From NCBI GenBank assembly GCA_001598975.1, contig BBXU01001644.1, positions 1-18,779 of the forward strand: a stretch of DNA of 18,779 nt, in the 5' to 3' direction. A program made the position numbers and the translations under genes. Each line of letters starts with the position of its first letter. Positions within the stretch are counted from its first letter, which is position 1. This document shows positions 9,774 to 18,779 of the stretch, one piece after another. Below the pieces are notes generated by a model that was not told the origin of the DNA, made no database searches, and saw only the letters and a program-made list of their open reading frames with translations. Source of the DNA: Parachlorella kessleri (taxonomy: Eukaryota > Chlorophyta > Trebouxiophyceae > Chlorellales > Chlorellaceae).

Positions 9774-10282
9774 CCAGGCAACCCCACCACTCGTTTGTGC
9801 TATTCTGGGCCTAAACAGGTATATTAACAACAACTTCATTAGCCGTGCGGTGGACGTACGGGCTGTCGCGAACCGAGTCCGAGGCGGTGCGCTCCAAGAG
9901 CCTGTCTGTTCGCCTGCCTGTAAGGCCGGTTGTTTAAAGGTAAGGCCTTGGATAAGTCACTTCCCACACATGCAGCTGGGATAAGTTTGCCCCACCATGG
10001 TCACCACCTGGTTTTGAGTAGATTGTTGCCTGTGTGTCCTTCCTGGAGACTCATTTATTGCTTGCAAACACTACTTACCCAGAGCAGCTATCTAGGCTCG
10101 CTGTCTAGACCTGCTGCGTGGGCCTGCCTGGTTGCGGTTCAGGGCGCTTGCTGGGGTTTACAGCCGGTAGCCTCATCAGTGAAGCCTGGCCGAAGTGGCA
10201 GACTAGCTGCCGTGCAAAGCAGTTTTATATTCCATCAATTTGTAACTGCAGGTCGGGCACTTCTAAAAAACGTCGAGCAGCC
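9774..10282. promoter_or_regulatory. Divergent region between CAP-H and bL27, with a likely 5' intron of bL27
   Basis: The two genes start back to back with 509 bases between ATGs. On the plus strand a good donor (AAAG followed by GTAAGG, intron from 9940) and an acceptor (AACTGCAG ending at 10251) suggest an intron of 312 bases in the bL27 5' untranslated region. If so, transcription of both genes starts within about 9800-9930 and the real shared promoter is very short. The 212-residue open frame at 9930-10568 is then chance. Confidence 0.45.
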
Positions 10283-10889
10283 ATGCTTGCCTCCGCCTTC
10301 GCTGGTGCCAAGCTGGGCAGCACGCCCTTCCAGGGGCAGCAGCTGCTGGCACAGAGGTCCTCGCTGCGTGCAGCCCCTGCACCATTCAGTGTGGAGGCTG
10401 CCCACAAAAAGGGTGCTGGATCCACGAAGAACGGCCGTGATTCCAACAGCAAGCGCCGCGGCGTCAAGGTGTATGGCGGGCAGCCCATCCCCGCCGGCGG
10501 CATCATCATCAGGCAGCTGGGCACTAGGGTACGAGGATGGTGAATGGCTTTATATGATGTTTTGGTAATGTGCTGCGTGATGCCTTGTGGCGGCTGTTGT
10601 GGGTGTTGTTGGCAGATGATGAAATCTGCCTGTGTATCAGATGTAAGAGCTGACATCTTCATTTCCTGGCTTGTCGCAGGTGCATCCCGGCCAGAACGTG
10701 GGCCTGGGCAAGGATTATACCCTCTACTCGCTCATAGAGGGCGTGGTGGTATTCGAGAGGAGGTCCCAGCAGCAGCAGGTCAAGGTGGTGCCGTTTGAGG
10801 ACTATGTGGTGCCAGAGGGGCAGTGCATCAAGGAAGGCAGCCGGAAGTGGCGTCGCCTGGAAGCAGCAGGAGTCGCACTTGCAAAGTGA
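10283..10889 (+). CDS. RPL27: 50S ribosomal protein bL27, chloroplastic
   Basis: bL27 lies in the large subunit near the peptidyl-transferase centre, where its N-terminal tail helps position tRNA. The model is join(10283..10528,10680..10889), intron phase 0, product 151 residues. Residues 1 to about 43 are rich in Ala, Ser, Leu and Arg with few acids ([20 protein letters not shown]...), a typical chloroplast transit peptide, with likely cleavage near SVEA-AHKK. The mature part carries the family signature [20 protein letters not shown], then IIIRQLGTR, and across the splice [20 protein letters not shown]. The C-terminal part after FERR ([20 protein letters not shown]...) is about 45 residues and unlike the short bacterial tail. 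Plastid rather than mitochondrial placement is based on the signature and transit peptide. It is divergent from CAP-H. Confidence 0.93.
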
Positions 10890-11600
10890 TTACTCTGGTG
10901 TCTCTTGCGACAAAGTGAGCGGCGGCCTGGCTTGCATTACACACCGTGTACCGGCATTGCTCTGAGTTGTGCGTCAGTGAGGCAGGGCCATAGCTGCTCA
11001 TGTGTATGTGTTACTGCCTTGGCATTCCAGAATGGGAAAGGGGTCTTCCCCCTGTTTTCTATTGTGAAACTCTTCGTTTCAAGGAGCGAAGCCGATTGCA
11101 AAAGTCGCCATAACGTGTCAAACCTGGCATGCAAAAGGCTATACTGCTCTGCCACAAAGCCAGAAGTCTGCGCCAAAAAAGCGACCAGCGGTCAAAGTCT
11201 AACACCCGATACCAAAAGGTGCAAGCAGCAGATTATGCTGACCATCGCAAACCAATTCCAAGCCACAACTTTCAGTGAAGGAAGACATACCAAACAGGAG
11301 CATCCAAGTACTGCTATCTCGTAGTGTACAATAATCAAAAAGTAACCAGGTTCATTCACAACATGTTTCAGGCCAGTGACCCTTCAGCAGCGCACTCCTG
11401 CCGTGAGCAGCTAGGCCCATCGTAATAATGAATCACTCATACCAAGTGAGAAGGCTATCGAAGGTTGCAGACTCAGCAAGGTAAGGTGCAGTGCCGAACA
11501 CGACCAGCTAGCAAGCCAAAAGACAAGGTACATCACACGTAAACAAAACGAGGGGCCCCAAACATATATCATACACTTCAAAAGCGACAGACCAAAGGGA
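10890..11600. other. Gene-free convergent region
   Basis: This lies between the stops of bL27 (plus strand) and the PAQR gene (minus strand) and should contain both 3' untranslated regions. It is more A+T-rich than the flanking genes, especially 11050-11350. The 139-residue open frame at 10905-11324 shows no domain or regular composition and I treat it as chance. No TGTAA was found. Confidence 0.5.
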
Positions 11601-11696
11601 ACGAGTCAAAGGCCAGCACTGCACCCTACACCCACGGGGTGGGTGATCACGAGTCAAAGGCCAGCACTGCCCCCTACACCCACGGGGTGGGTGATC
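11601..11696. repeat. Two-copy 48-bp tandem repeat with hairpin
   Basis: Copies at 11601-11648 and 11649-11696 differ at one base (A or C in the CTGC-A/C-CCCT segment). Each contains CACCCAC-GGG-GTGGGTG, a perfect seven-base-pair inverted repeat with a three-base loop. Near identity implies a recent duplication. It lies downstream of the PAQR stop, so it may fall in that gene's 3' untranslated region. Confidence 0.9.
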
Positions 11697-11726
11697 ACGA
11701 CCGCCCAGCCCAGGGCCGGCACAGCC

Positions 11727-11868
11727 TAGGTAAGCACCCCCCCCCCCTGCCACTCTCACGCAAGGCACCCGCCGGTGCGGTCGCGCCACCGAAGTAGGTA
11801 AGCACCTCCCCCCCCCCCTGCCACTGCCACTCTCAGGAAAGGCACCCGCCGGTGCGGTCGCGCCACCG
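11727..11868 (-). repeat. Duplicated 3' end of the PAQR gene
   Basis: Copy A (about 11727-11791) and copy B (about 11795-11868) share TAGGTAAGCACC, an eleven-C run, CTGCCACT, and a 32-base stretch ending GGTCGCGCCACCG. Copy B contains the last 11 or so codons and the stop of the PAQR gene. Copy A, read on the minus strand, encodes the same terminal peptide WRDRTGGCL followed by its own TGA one codon later. CCACTG is doubled within copy B. It looks like a tandem duplication of the gene end. Confidence 0.85.
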
Positions 11869-14800
11869 GAGCAGCAGCAGCGTGGACTTGTAGTGGATGC
11901 AGGCGGCCACCACGACCGCCACATGGAACAGCTGGTGCGAGTGGAGGGCGATGTCAAAGTACCCCGGCTTCCAGCGCTCGGGGATGTGCATGGCATACAG
12001 CGCGGCGCCAAACTGCAGCAGGAGGCAAGCATGCAACCTTAAGCAACGCATGCAGGTAGCAGAACGGCAAGCCAGAGTAGGACAGATTCATGATGTGCCG
12101 AGGCAGCCCACGATGAAGCTGTAGTCTGCACTCCATCACACTGGCCAACGCAATGCCGCTAACATGGCCACTCTTCTGTGACAGCAACTCACTCATGCCC
12201 CCCAGCACACGTCCCTCTCGAATATACAAACCACCACCAGCTCTTACACCTCCCCCTCCCCCGTTCACTGAAAGAGCGCAAGCGTCCGTCCCACTCACGA
12301 TGTAGAGCACGCCCATGAGCACTTCATACGAGAGCGCCACCCGGACCTCGACAAACTCGCGGTGCAGCCACCAGCCGTGCAGCACCGGCACCACACCCCA
12401 CAGGCCGAGCGCTATGAACACGCCTGCACGCAGCTTTTGGTAGCCCGGCTGCTGGAAGAATGGCAGGAGCGACACGCACAGAGTTGCCACGCCTGCAGGG
12501 CAAGCCAGTAGGGAGGACATCGCTCAAACATGCCTGAGCTGTGCATATCAGGGACATCCGAGCTTGCGGAGGGGGCCAGGCCCAACAATTACCCAGCACA
12601 GCACGGTCACGCTTCAGCGCAGTGCCTACACCGGCATGCATGGAGTAAGCGTAGCGGATGCACAGGGCCCCGAACTGCCCTGGCATCCTACAAGCAGGCT
12701 GCGGACATAGCAGGCCCTTGAACCGACCGCGTGCCCCACGGTATACTGCCCTTGCAGCTGAACATGCCCAGGAGGGACCCCTACCAACACTGTCATACGT
12801 GCTAGGGTCACCCTGGCTCGGGTGCAGCTCTCCTCACCTAGCAGCGTGGTGGATAGCAGGTACATGAACCGCATCCAGGGGTAGCACAGGAAGCCGTAGT
12901 ACACCGCCGGGTAGAATGAGGTGACGATGAGCACGGCTATGCCGGCATAGTCAAAGCGCCACATGATGCGCGTCACGTGGGCGGCGCAGCAGCCGAAGAG
13001 GTGGCAGACGGAGGAGGTGAGCATGCAGAACATCGCGCCAGCTGCAGCAGAGGGGAGGCTGGGTGAGCGAATGGTTGTACCAAACTGCGGCGCTTCATAT
13101 AGGCAGCCCAACCAGCATTCTGCCCAAGAAATTGCAAGTCTCGAGCATTCACTCCAATACAAACCTGAAGTGCACACTACCGTACGAGCTGCACGGAAGG
13201 CTTCCGGCCACGCAATGACGCGCATCCCATGCATCACACAGCATTTACGGCCTTCCTAGCAGCAACTCGGTAACCCTTTTCATGCCCACCCACCAGTGAA
13301 GACATACACCGGCCACCGCTTGATGGGCCACGTCGACGTTTCTGTCAGGTAGGACAGCGCCCCCTGCACCGCGTCCTCCAGCTCGTGCAGTGTGCTGCTG
13401 CCCATGTTCTGCAGCTGGTTCAGCCGGTCGCTGCCAAACTCCCTGCAGGCAAGTGGGCACATCACTAGGTTACACACCGGCACCACATTTGGCCAAAGCA
13501 TACAGGCATGCAAGCGCAGCTCAGCTATTCGCGCACCATCTTTGCTCAGGCTTGGCAGGTAGCCACACAGGCGCCCATGAACGCCAGGCTCCTCTCACGC
13601 TTGCCTTGCAGGCTGCAAATGTGGCCGGCCTTGCTGCTACGGGGACAGCTGCCTGGTGTTCCCTGTCCAAAACAGCAGCTTGCAACTGTGCAATACAGCA
13701 GCTTGCCACTTACCGAAGCAAATGCTTTGACCCATAACTACGTAGCCCCGCCCTCGGTCCCCTCCAGTACTGAGCCAAGCACCCCTCCATCCATGTTCCC
13801 ATGCACCTTCGTCCCCCTCCTCCAACCAGTGATGCACTCACCTCAGCCGACCCTCCCAGCTGCTGAGTTCGACCAGGCCCCCGCGAGCAAACTGCACCAC
13901 CGTTGCCTGTAGCTCCTGCAGGCTGCCAAGGCTGACCTGCCCCAGGCTGGCCTCCAGAGACTCCAGGCTCGACTGGCCCATCTGCAGGGCAAGAGATAGA
14001 TGACACGGTTACTGTCATGGTAAGGACAGAAGATTGAAGCTCTTAGGGCCCTGTGTTCGTTCCTTCCTGGTTGACACATTTAGTGTAGTAACCCCTGCAA
14101 GGCAGAAGGGAACGACCAAACAAAGCTGCGCTAGCCGTACAGGTTAGGTCGACGGTGCCTTGCAAGCACGAAACACTTTCAACGCTTGGCCTTCAGGACA
14201 TGATACACAGTTACATGCACTGCCACCACTGGCAGCAACGGCTGCTACAACACTTACCTCTAGCAACCGGTGCTCCCAGGCGCCCAGTGTATGTAAGAGG
14301 TCATACAGATTGGTGCTATTCCCGGTTTGCAGCTGCTCTTTCAGCACTGTCACTGCGTCAGTAGTTAGCGCAACTCCCACTGGCTTGAGCCGCACTGTAG
14401 CTATTGTGAGGAAGATGAATATGACAAACCCTGCAACATATAGGAGAGGGCTCCTCAGCTTGCGTGTGTACCAGGTGCCGAACTCTTCGGCCTGCCCAAG
14501 AACACAGCTGTTCACTACAGCTACTGATATCAAGGCTCCGGCGCACAAGGGCAGTATGCTGCTCACCGATCAGGTGTGTCCAGATGTTGCCTGTCTCATT
14601 ATGCAGCGAGAACAAAGACCACACGCTGCGCTTGAAGTTATAGCCGCTTCTGTAGTAGTTGAGGATATGGGGGTTGTCCTTCAGGTGGGCCTGCACACAG
14701 TACACCCAAGCAAGTTACACACCCGAGGCTCAACTTGGCTGCCCCATAGCTTCAGCGCCACCACAGAGATCGAGGCTAGGGCCTCGTGGGCGGCAGGAAG

Positions 14801-14966
14801 GGCCCCTCACCGGTAACTGGTTGTAGGGCGTAAAGGAGCTTGGATCCACCCTGCGCCTGACAACCCTTCTGCGCGTCGGAAGACCCGCTGCGCTGCGTGC
14901 AGCTGCCACCGCTGCATTCTTAGCGGTGTTTCCATCGTCTGTTGTGGACAGCTGCCGACGCAGCAT
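11833..14966 (-). CDS. HHP: PAQR family heptahelical transmembrane protein (plant HHP type)
   Basis: PAQR proteins (adiponectin-receptor and haemolysin-III relatives) are seven-helix membrane proteins with a zinc site; several act as ceramidase-like enzymes. The model is complement(join(11833..12012,12299..12492,12838..13041,13294..13442,13842..13981,14258..14430,14567..14690,14811..14966)), all phases consistent, 439 residues. The N-terminus is basic and soluble. HLKDNPHILNYYRSGY and FSLHNETGNIWTHLIG form the motif before helix 1 (94-106). Residues about 110-235 are a non-membrane insert between helices 1 and 2, rich in Leu/Gln/Ser and probably helical; plant HHP proteins also carry an insert here. 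Helix 2 contains SSVCHLF (His261), then FDYAGIAVL with Asp278. The last exon gives YAMHIPERWKPGYFD and HSHQLFH. His261, His406 and His410 match the three zinc ligands of the family. The substrate is unknown. The end of the gene is tandemly duplicated, and the gene is divergent from NOC1. Confidence 0.93.
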
Positions 14967-15268
14967 CGTTGGCTATTGCTCCGTGTCCGCTCAAGTCCAC
15001 AACCCGTTCTCCGAGGGACAGTAACAACTCTATGCACAACGCTTTTTCCTCTACTTAGGTAGATCACTACAGGGAGATAACTTCAGGGTCTTCACCCAGT
15101 AGAAGAGAAGCTCTTGGCATCGATGACAAATACTTCTAGGCATGGCAGGCGCAGCAGGAAGTACTTGTTCTCTACTTGACAATGGCAAGAACACACCGGG
15201 TGTATTAGAATAACGATCAGACACGTCCCCGTGGCTCCCCGTGCCTGTGGAGGCATACATGCATATGC
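14967..15268. promoter_or_regulatory. Short divergent promoter region between PAQR and NOC1
   Basis: Only 302 bases separate the two start codons, so both promoters and both 5' leaders must lie here unless a leader is spliced. I see no clear TATA box. The NOC1 side ends in a run of close ATG triplets (see the upstream ORF entry). Confidence 0.5.
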
Positions 15269-15282
15269 ATGATGGCTGGTGA
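15259..15282 (+). promoter_or_regulatory. Upstream ORF overlapping the NOC1 start codon
   Basis: ATG at 15259 and again at 15265 open a seven-codon frame (MHMHDGW) that ends at TGA 15280-15282, inside the NOC1 coding sequence and in another frame. Ribosomes starting there would stop just past the NOC1 ATGs at 15269 and 15272. This could lower NOC1 translation, provided the transcript includes 15259. Confidence 0.4.
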
Positions 15283-18200
15283 CAAGAGCAGCAAGCCTGC
15301 CAAGCAGTCAAAGGCTGTTGTAGAGGACAAACAGTTGAAAGAGGATGTGAAAAACTTCGCTGCACAGCTGGGCCTGAGCGGCGCTGGTGGGGCTGGCTTT
15401 GAGGGGGCCTTTGACGACTTTAAGCCAGAGTTGGCCCAGAAGAAGTTAGGCCACAGAGGTGATAAAGGCCCAGACAAGCCAACAAAGGGACCTTTTAAGG
15501 CCCCTGACAAGCCCGCCGACAACCACCAGGAGCGGCAGCAGCGCAAGCAGCAGCAGCCTGAGCAGCAAAAACAGCAGCAGCAGAACGGTGTGCGGAGCAG
15601 CGGCGGCAAAGCGGGGACTGCTGGGCACGGAGACAGGACGTACGGCAGCAAACAGCAGCAGCAGCAGAATGGCGTTGCTAAGCCGGGGCAGCAGCAGCAG
15701 CAGCGCCAGCTCAGCCAGGGCGGGCATGGAAAAGGGGGTCAGCCGGACAAGCAGGACTGGCAAGGTAGGTCGAGTGACAGAGGTGCGACTTCCATGCAGC
15801 AGAGAGCCGTGGTCAGCAAAATAGAATCCCCGAGAGCTGTTGTCTTCCTTGGTGTCCCAGCGTAGGCCGTACCCTATGAACTGACACAGTAGCTGCGGTT
15901 AGTTCGTGGCTGTGCTCCTCCCCCAGTCGCCCGCAGCAACACATCCAATTGTAGCGCACTGTGTAAGCTGGACTACCCTGCGGTCTGGTAGCTTGCCTTT
16001 GGTTTCCGGCTGAAAACTCACTTGCTCATCAGCGATGGAACCCCCCCCCTCCCCCCCCCGCCCCTCTGCAGCATCCGTAGCAGCAGGACAGCTCTGCGTG
16101 AAGAGCATACTGCCCCGAGACGAGCCTGCCATCTGGCATGAGGCTGCTGCCCTGCTGCCCACGCTGCCAGACGGTGGTGGGCGGGAGGCGGAGCCCGCGC
16201 TGGTGCAGGCCAAGAAGGCGGCAGCGGAGCAGCTGCTGCAGCGGGAGGAGCAGGTGGGTGCATGGTGGGGTAGGAGAGGGCTGGTATGGGGCATGGGGAG
16301 GCTTGAGGGGTTAGGACGGCCTGAAGTTGAGGTGTCTGCCAGCTGCCTGTTGAAGGGCGATTGCTGGCGGTATGCGAGAGCTCTGCCGCCGTCTGCTATG
16401 GGCAGTCACAGATGCTGATATGATAAGGGTGAGCCATGCACCTAGGCTTTGGTGTTGAGCCGTGTTTCAGGTGCCCCTTGTCTCCTGGCCCAGGCATAAC
16501 ATAATATGGATCACACCTAAGAAGCCAAGATGGCCAGCTGTGTGTTGTTCAAACCTCCCATTGCAGGCTTTTGAGCAGTCCATGGGGCGTCGGGGCGAGC
16601 AGGACCTGCGGTGGCTGCAGCAGGCGAAGCGCAGCGGCACGACGCAGGACAAGGTGGCGGCCATGTCGGTACTGGTGCAGGTACGGTGGCGGTACCCATG
16701 ACCAGGGTTGTGGACGTTAAGGCTTTGGAGTGCTGCCTCGGTGGGACTGTGTGCATCTTTCAGAGGGACTGTCAATGAAGGCACCTATGAGTGGATGCTG
16801 GGGGTGGGGTCGGGGGCTACCCTTGCGCTATCAGGATTTACTTTCTGCTGAGCATGTCACCTACTGGGCTACATTCTTGAGCGTGACTGCCACCTTCCCA
16901 AGACCCGCAATAGACGACAACAGATTACTGGGATGGATGACGTCGCCGGCTGGTCATGAGGGGCTGCGCTTCAGGGCTCTGCAATGGGTGTCGCCGGTCA
17001 TTGCTCTGTCACTGCTCTCCATGTCAACAGTAACACCCCCACCCCACACTAACCCTCACCCCACCCACCACCAGCAGCAACATCATGAACGACAACAACA
17101 ACACCAGAACACCCTTTCCCGCGCGTGCAGGAGTCTGCGGTGGCCAACCTGCGGAGCCTTGACGGGCTGATCACTATGTGCGCCAAGACCCAGGGCGGGC
17201 GGGGGGTGGTGGGGGCCACCATGGATGCCCTGCGAGAGCTTTTCACCACAGTGCTGCTGCCTGACAGGAAGCTGAGGTGACCTTAATACCCTGTTGTTCC
17301 GGTAGCCCTGTACATGGGGAGGGGGGCGGGTCGTCTCATTGGTGCTTGTGAGTGAAAGCGTGCTCAGCTGGGGGTGGTGGGTGGGGGGGTGGGGGGTGGG
17401 GGAGGGGGTCCTTGACAGCGCCCTGGATGAGTCGTAGCCGTTAATATTGTTTTTTGTGCGTCGGTGGGCATGTGCTGGCAGCCCTTCACGCCAGCAACGC
17501 CTGATGAGGCGGAGTGTTAGGCCACTTCCCTTGGGCGGTCCCCTTGCGGCAACCTAGGGCGCAGCCAATGCCACCAGCCACCAGCGGTCCAGCATCTCAC
17601 TATCATGCCGGCAGCTGCACATGGGCCGGGTGTGGCTCCCTTGGTCCCAATCTTAGTATCCCCTATAGGTTTCTAGAGATACTTTTTTTGATACCGGCCG
17701 CTGCACATTGGCCATTTGTGGCTCCCTTGGTCCCATGTCTAGATACCCTTTCCTGGGGATACCCTTTTGCTACAGGGGGCGCCACTGGGCCATCCCGGGT
17801 GGTCTGCCAGGGGGGCTGGCTGCCTATCTCACCATGGCGGCTGCATGCTGACGACAAGGCCCAGCTTGAACCCCAGTGTCTCTCTTGTGTATTCAGTGGC
17901 GGAGACTGCATATTCACCATTTGAGCGGAACAGTCAATCAACCATGTTATTTACTGCTCCTACTGCCTCCTGCCCCCATCCCGCAGGTTCTTTGAGCAGC
18001 AGCCGCTGGGCGCGCTGGGGCCGGGTAAGGAGGGCGAGCGGCAGCTGCTGTACTTACTTGTGGAGGATGCCGTAAAGAAGAAGTGAGTGAGCAGCTGGCT
18101 GCTTCTCGAGCGAGTTGATTAGTTGCCTTGCCAGAATGAGATGAAACAAGGAAGCCAGAGTTTGGACAAAAATGAGATAGCCAGCTGGTAGAGCATCCAA

Positions 18201-18779
18201 CGGTGGATGAGCCTGGCGGTGCCGGCCGCGGCAGTCATGGTGCGGGTGCCCTGTGCATGGATGGAATGGGGGATGCAAATTACGAGTGAGTGAGGTTAAG
18301 GAGAAACCGAGCCGGCTGGCGGTGGCAGGTCAAAGAGCTGTGTGGGTTGTAGACCATTGTGGGTTTGCATTGCATTGCACTCGTATTCTTAGAAGCGCAT
18401 ATGTGTATTTTCCTGTCAACATTCCACTAGGTGCCACCAGTAATACTTTTATGTTTTGCCGGGTGCATGTGCTACTTTGCATACGGTTACTGAGTTCGGG
18501 CTGGTGAGTCTGCTTACAGGTCTGCTATGCTATAGGTATGGGTCACTCACGGACGATGTGATTGGCGCCTGATTGCCTGGGGCTAGCCTAGTGGGTCCTA
18601 CCCACCTACCTACCTGCCTGCTGTGTGCGTGCTTTGCATGATTGCGTGCAGGTACGCGCACTTTGTGGACGTGCTCGATGCCTGCAGCCGCGACAACCTG
18701 GATTTTGTGAAAGACAAGGCGGTCAAGACGATGTATGAGCTGCTCAGGTAAGCCAGGGTTGATCTTTGATGGCCACTAG
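15269..18779 (+). CDS. NOC1: Ribosome biogenesis protein NOC1/MAK21/CEBPZ family, 5' part; partial at right edge
   Basis: NOC1 (Mak21, CEBPZ; SWA2 in plants) pairs with NOC2 on early pre-60S particles in the nucleolus. Exons seen: join(15269..15764,16072..16253,16567..16680,17131..17276,17987..18082,18652..18747), all phases consistent, about 376 residues before the window ends in the next intron. Exon 1 carries LKEDVKNFAAQLGLSGAG, matching the conserved N-terminal block, then a Lys/Pro and Gln-rich low-complexity stretch (residues about 87-150). Later exons give DLRWLQQAKRSGTTQDKVAA and MSVLVQ, ESAVANLRSLDGLITMCAK, MDALRELFTTVLLPDRKLR, FFEQQPLGALGPG, LLYLLVEDAVKKKYAHFVDV and DNLDFVKDKAVKTMYELLR, the helical-repeat region before the CBF/Mak21 domain, which lies beyond the window. 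Two adjacent ATGs (15269, 15272) can start it. The weakest junction is exon 1 to exon 2, behind a long C tract. Confidence 0.9.
15527..15718 (+). repeat. CAG/glutamine-rich low-complexity stretch in NOC1 exon 1
   Basis: Several short CAG runs code for Q-rich blocks, each up to five glutamines, mixed with basic residues. CAA and other codons interrupt the runs, so it is not a pure microsatellite. Read on the other strand it yields a leucine-rich false frame. Such a tract probably forms a disordered linker. Confidence 0.8.
16040..16065 (+). repeat. C-rich tract before the NOC1 exon 2 acceptor
   Basis: Long runs of C, broken by single T and G, lead into CTCTGCAG, the acceptor of the exon at 16072. 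It doubles as the polypyrimidine tract. The opposite strand is G-rich and could form a G-quadruplex. Confidence 0.7.
17370..17408 (+). repeat. G-rich tract with quadruplex potential
   Basis: Nearly unbroken G of about 39 bases, interrupted only by single T or A, with many runs of three or more G. It lies on the coding strand, so the NOC1 pre-mRNA would carry it about 100 bases after the donor. Confidence 0.8.
17605..17769 (+). repeat. Degenerate tandem repeat of about 86 bases, two copies
   Basis: Copy 1 (17605-17687) and copy 2 (17691-17769) share a CCGGC-GCTGCACAT core, GGCC, then TGTGGCTCCCTTGGTCCCA exactly, then CTAGATAC-like sequence. A weaker third match (CACTGGGCCATCCCGGG) begins near 17783. 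The family may be a minisatellite or an old duplicated element; no transposase or terminal repeats are visible. Confidence 0.7.

Larger units (their letters stand above)
17277..17986 (+). other. NOC1 intron 4 (710 bases), repeat-rich
   Basis: The longest NOC1 intron in the window (donor GTGACC, acceptor CCCGCAG). It holds a dense G-rich run at 17370-17408 and a degenerate tandem repeat at about 17605-17769. Open frames here (17514-17924 plus) have no family signal. I see no embedded gene. Confidence 0.7.

Noticed and set aside
9930..10568. 212-residue plus-strand open frame
   Set aside because: It overlaps bL27 exon 1 in another frame and has no family sequence; the bL27 model and leader intron explain the region.
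10905..11324. 139-residue plus-strand open frame after bL27
   Set aside because: Random-looking composition, no domain, no splice partners, and located in a 3' untranslated region.
15446..15763. Leucine-rich minus-strand frame resembling a membrane protein
   Set aside because: It is the reverse reading of CAG-rich NOC1 exon 1; CTG codons give false leucine runs.
18174..18250. tRNA-like D-arm sequence (AGCCAGCTGGTAGAGCATCC)
   Set aside because: It recalls a tRNA box A, but box A is one base short, no box B (GGTTCGANNCC) follows and no acceptor stem pairs. It lies inside a NOC1 intron.
1..18779. Mobile elements, CRISPR arrays, defence or toxin systems, viral insertions
   Set aside because: No transposase, integrase, reverse transcriptase, terminal inverted repeats, regular spaced repeats or viral genes were seen; the region is ordinary nuclear gene space.

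Overview
The window reads as ordinary nuclear DNA of a green alga (Chlorophyta or a close relative). Genes are short and intron-rich, with GT-AG introns mostly of 100-700 bases, moderately high G+C, and conserved eukaryotic proteins next to nucleus-encoded organelle ribosomal proteins, one with a typical chloroplast transit peptide. The genus cannot be fixed from sequence alone. No gene here is intact as one long open reading frame. I assembled each model by matching splice-site phase with protein-family motifs; no transcript or database was available.

Layout, left to right: (1) first coding exon of a TFIIIC subunit 5 (GTF3C5/Tau95-like) gene on the minus strand, leaving the window at the left edge; (2) a two-exon plus-strand gene for a 67-residue one-helix protein; (3) a doubtful minus-strand exon near 1.7-1.9 kb; (4) a minus-strand gene for organellar ribosomal protein bTHX, with coding exons of 180, 24 and 12 bases; (5) a gene-free stretch of about 1.3 kb; (6) a 14-exon minus-strand gene for the condensin kleisin CAP-H, complete at 806 residues; (7) a two-exon plus-strand gene for chloroplast ribosomal protein bL27; (8) an eight-exon minus-strand gene for a PAQR/heptahelical membrane protein, complete at 439 residues, with tandem duplications beside its stop codon; (9) the 5' part of a plus-strand NOC1/MAK21/CEBPZ ribosome-biogenesis gene, leaving the window at the right edge after six exons.

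Three pairs are divergent and share short upstream regions: GTF3C5/67-residue protein, CAP-H/bL27, and PAQR/NOC1. Several genes serve gene expression or ribosome production (TFIIIC, bTHX, bL27, NOC1), but nothing shows a functional cluster or pathway. I found no mobile element, CRISPR array, tRNA or rRNA gene, and no convincing new biological system. The most useful second-look items are the microexon bTHX gene, the duplicated end of the PAQR gene, the overlapping upstream ORF of NOC1, the E2F-like site at the start of CAP-H, and the unnamed 67-residue protein.
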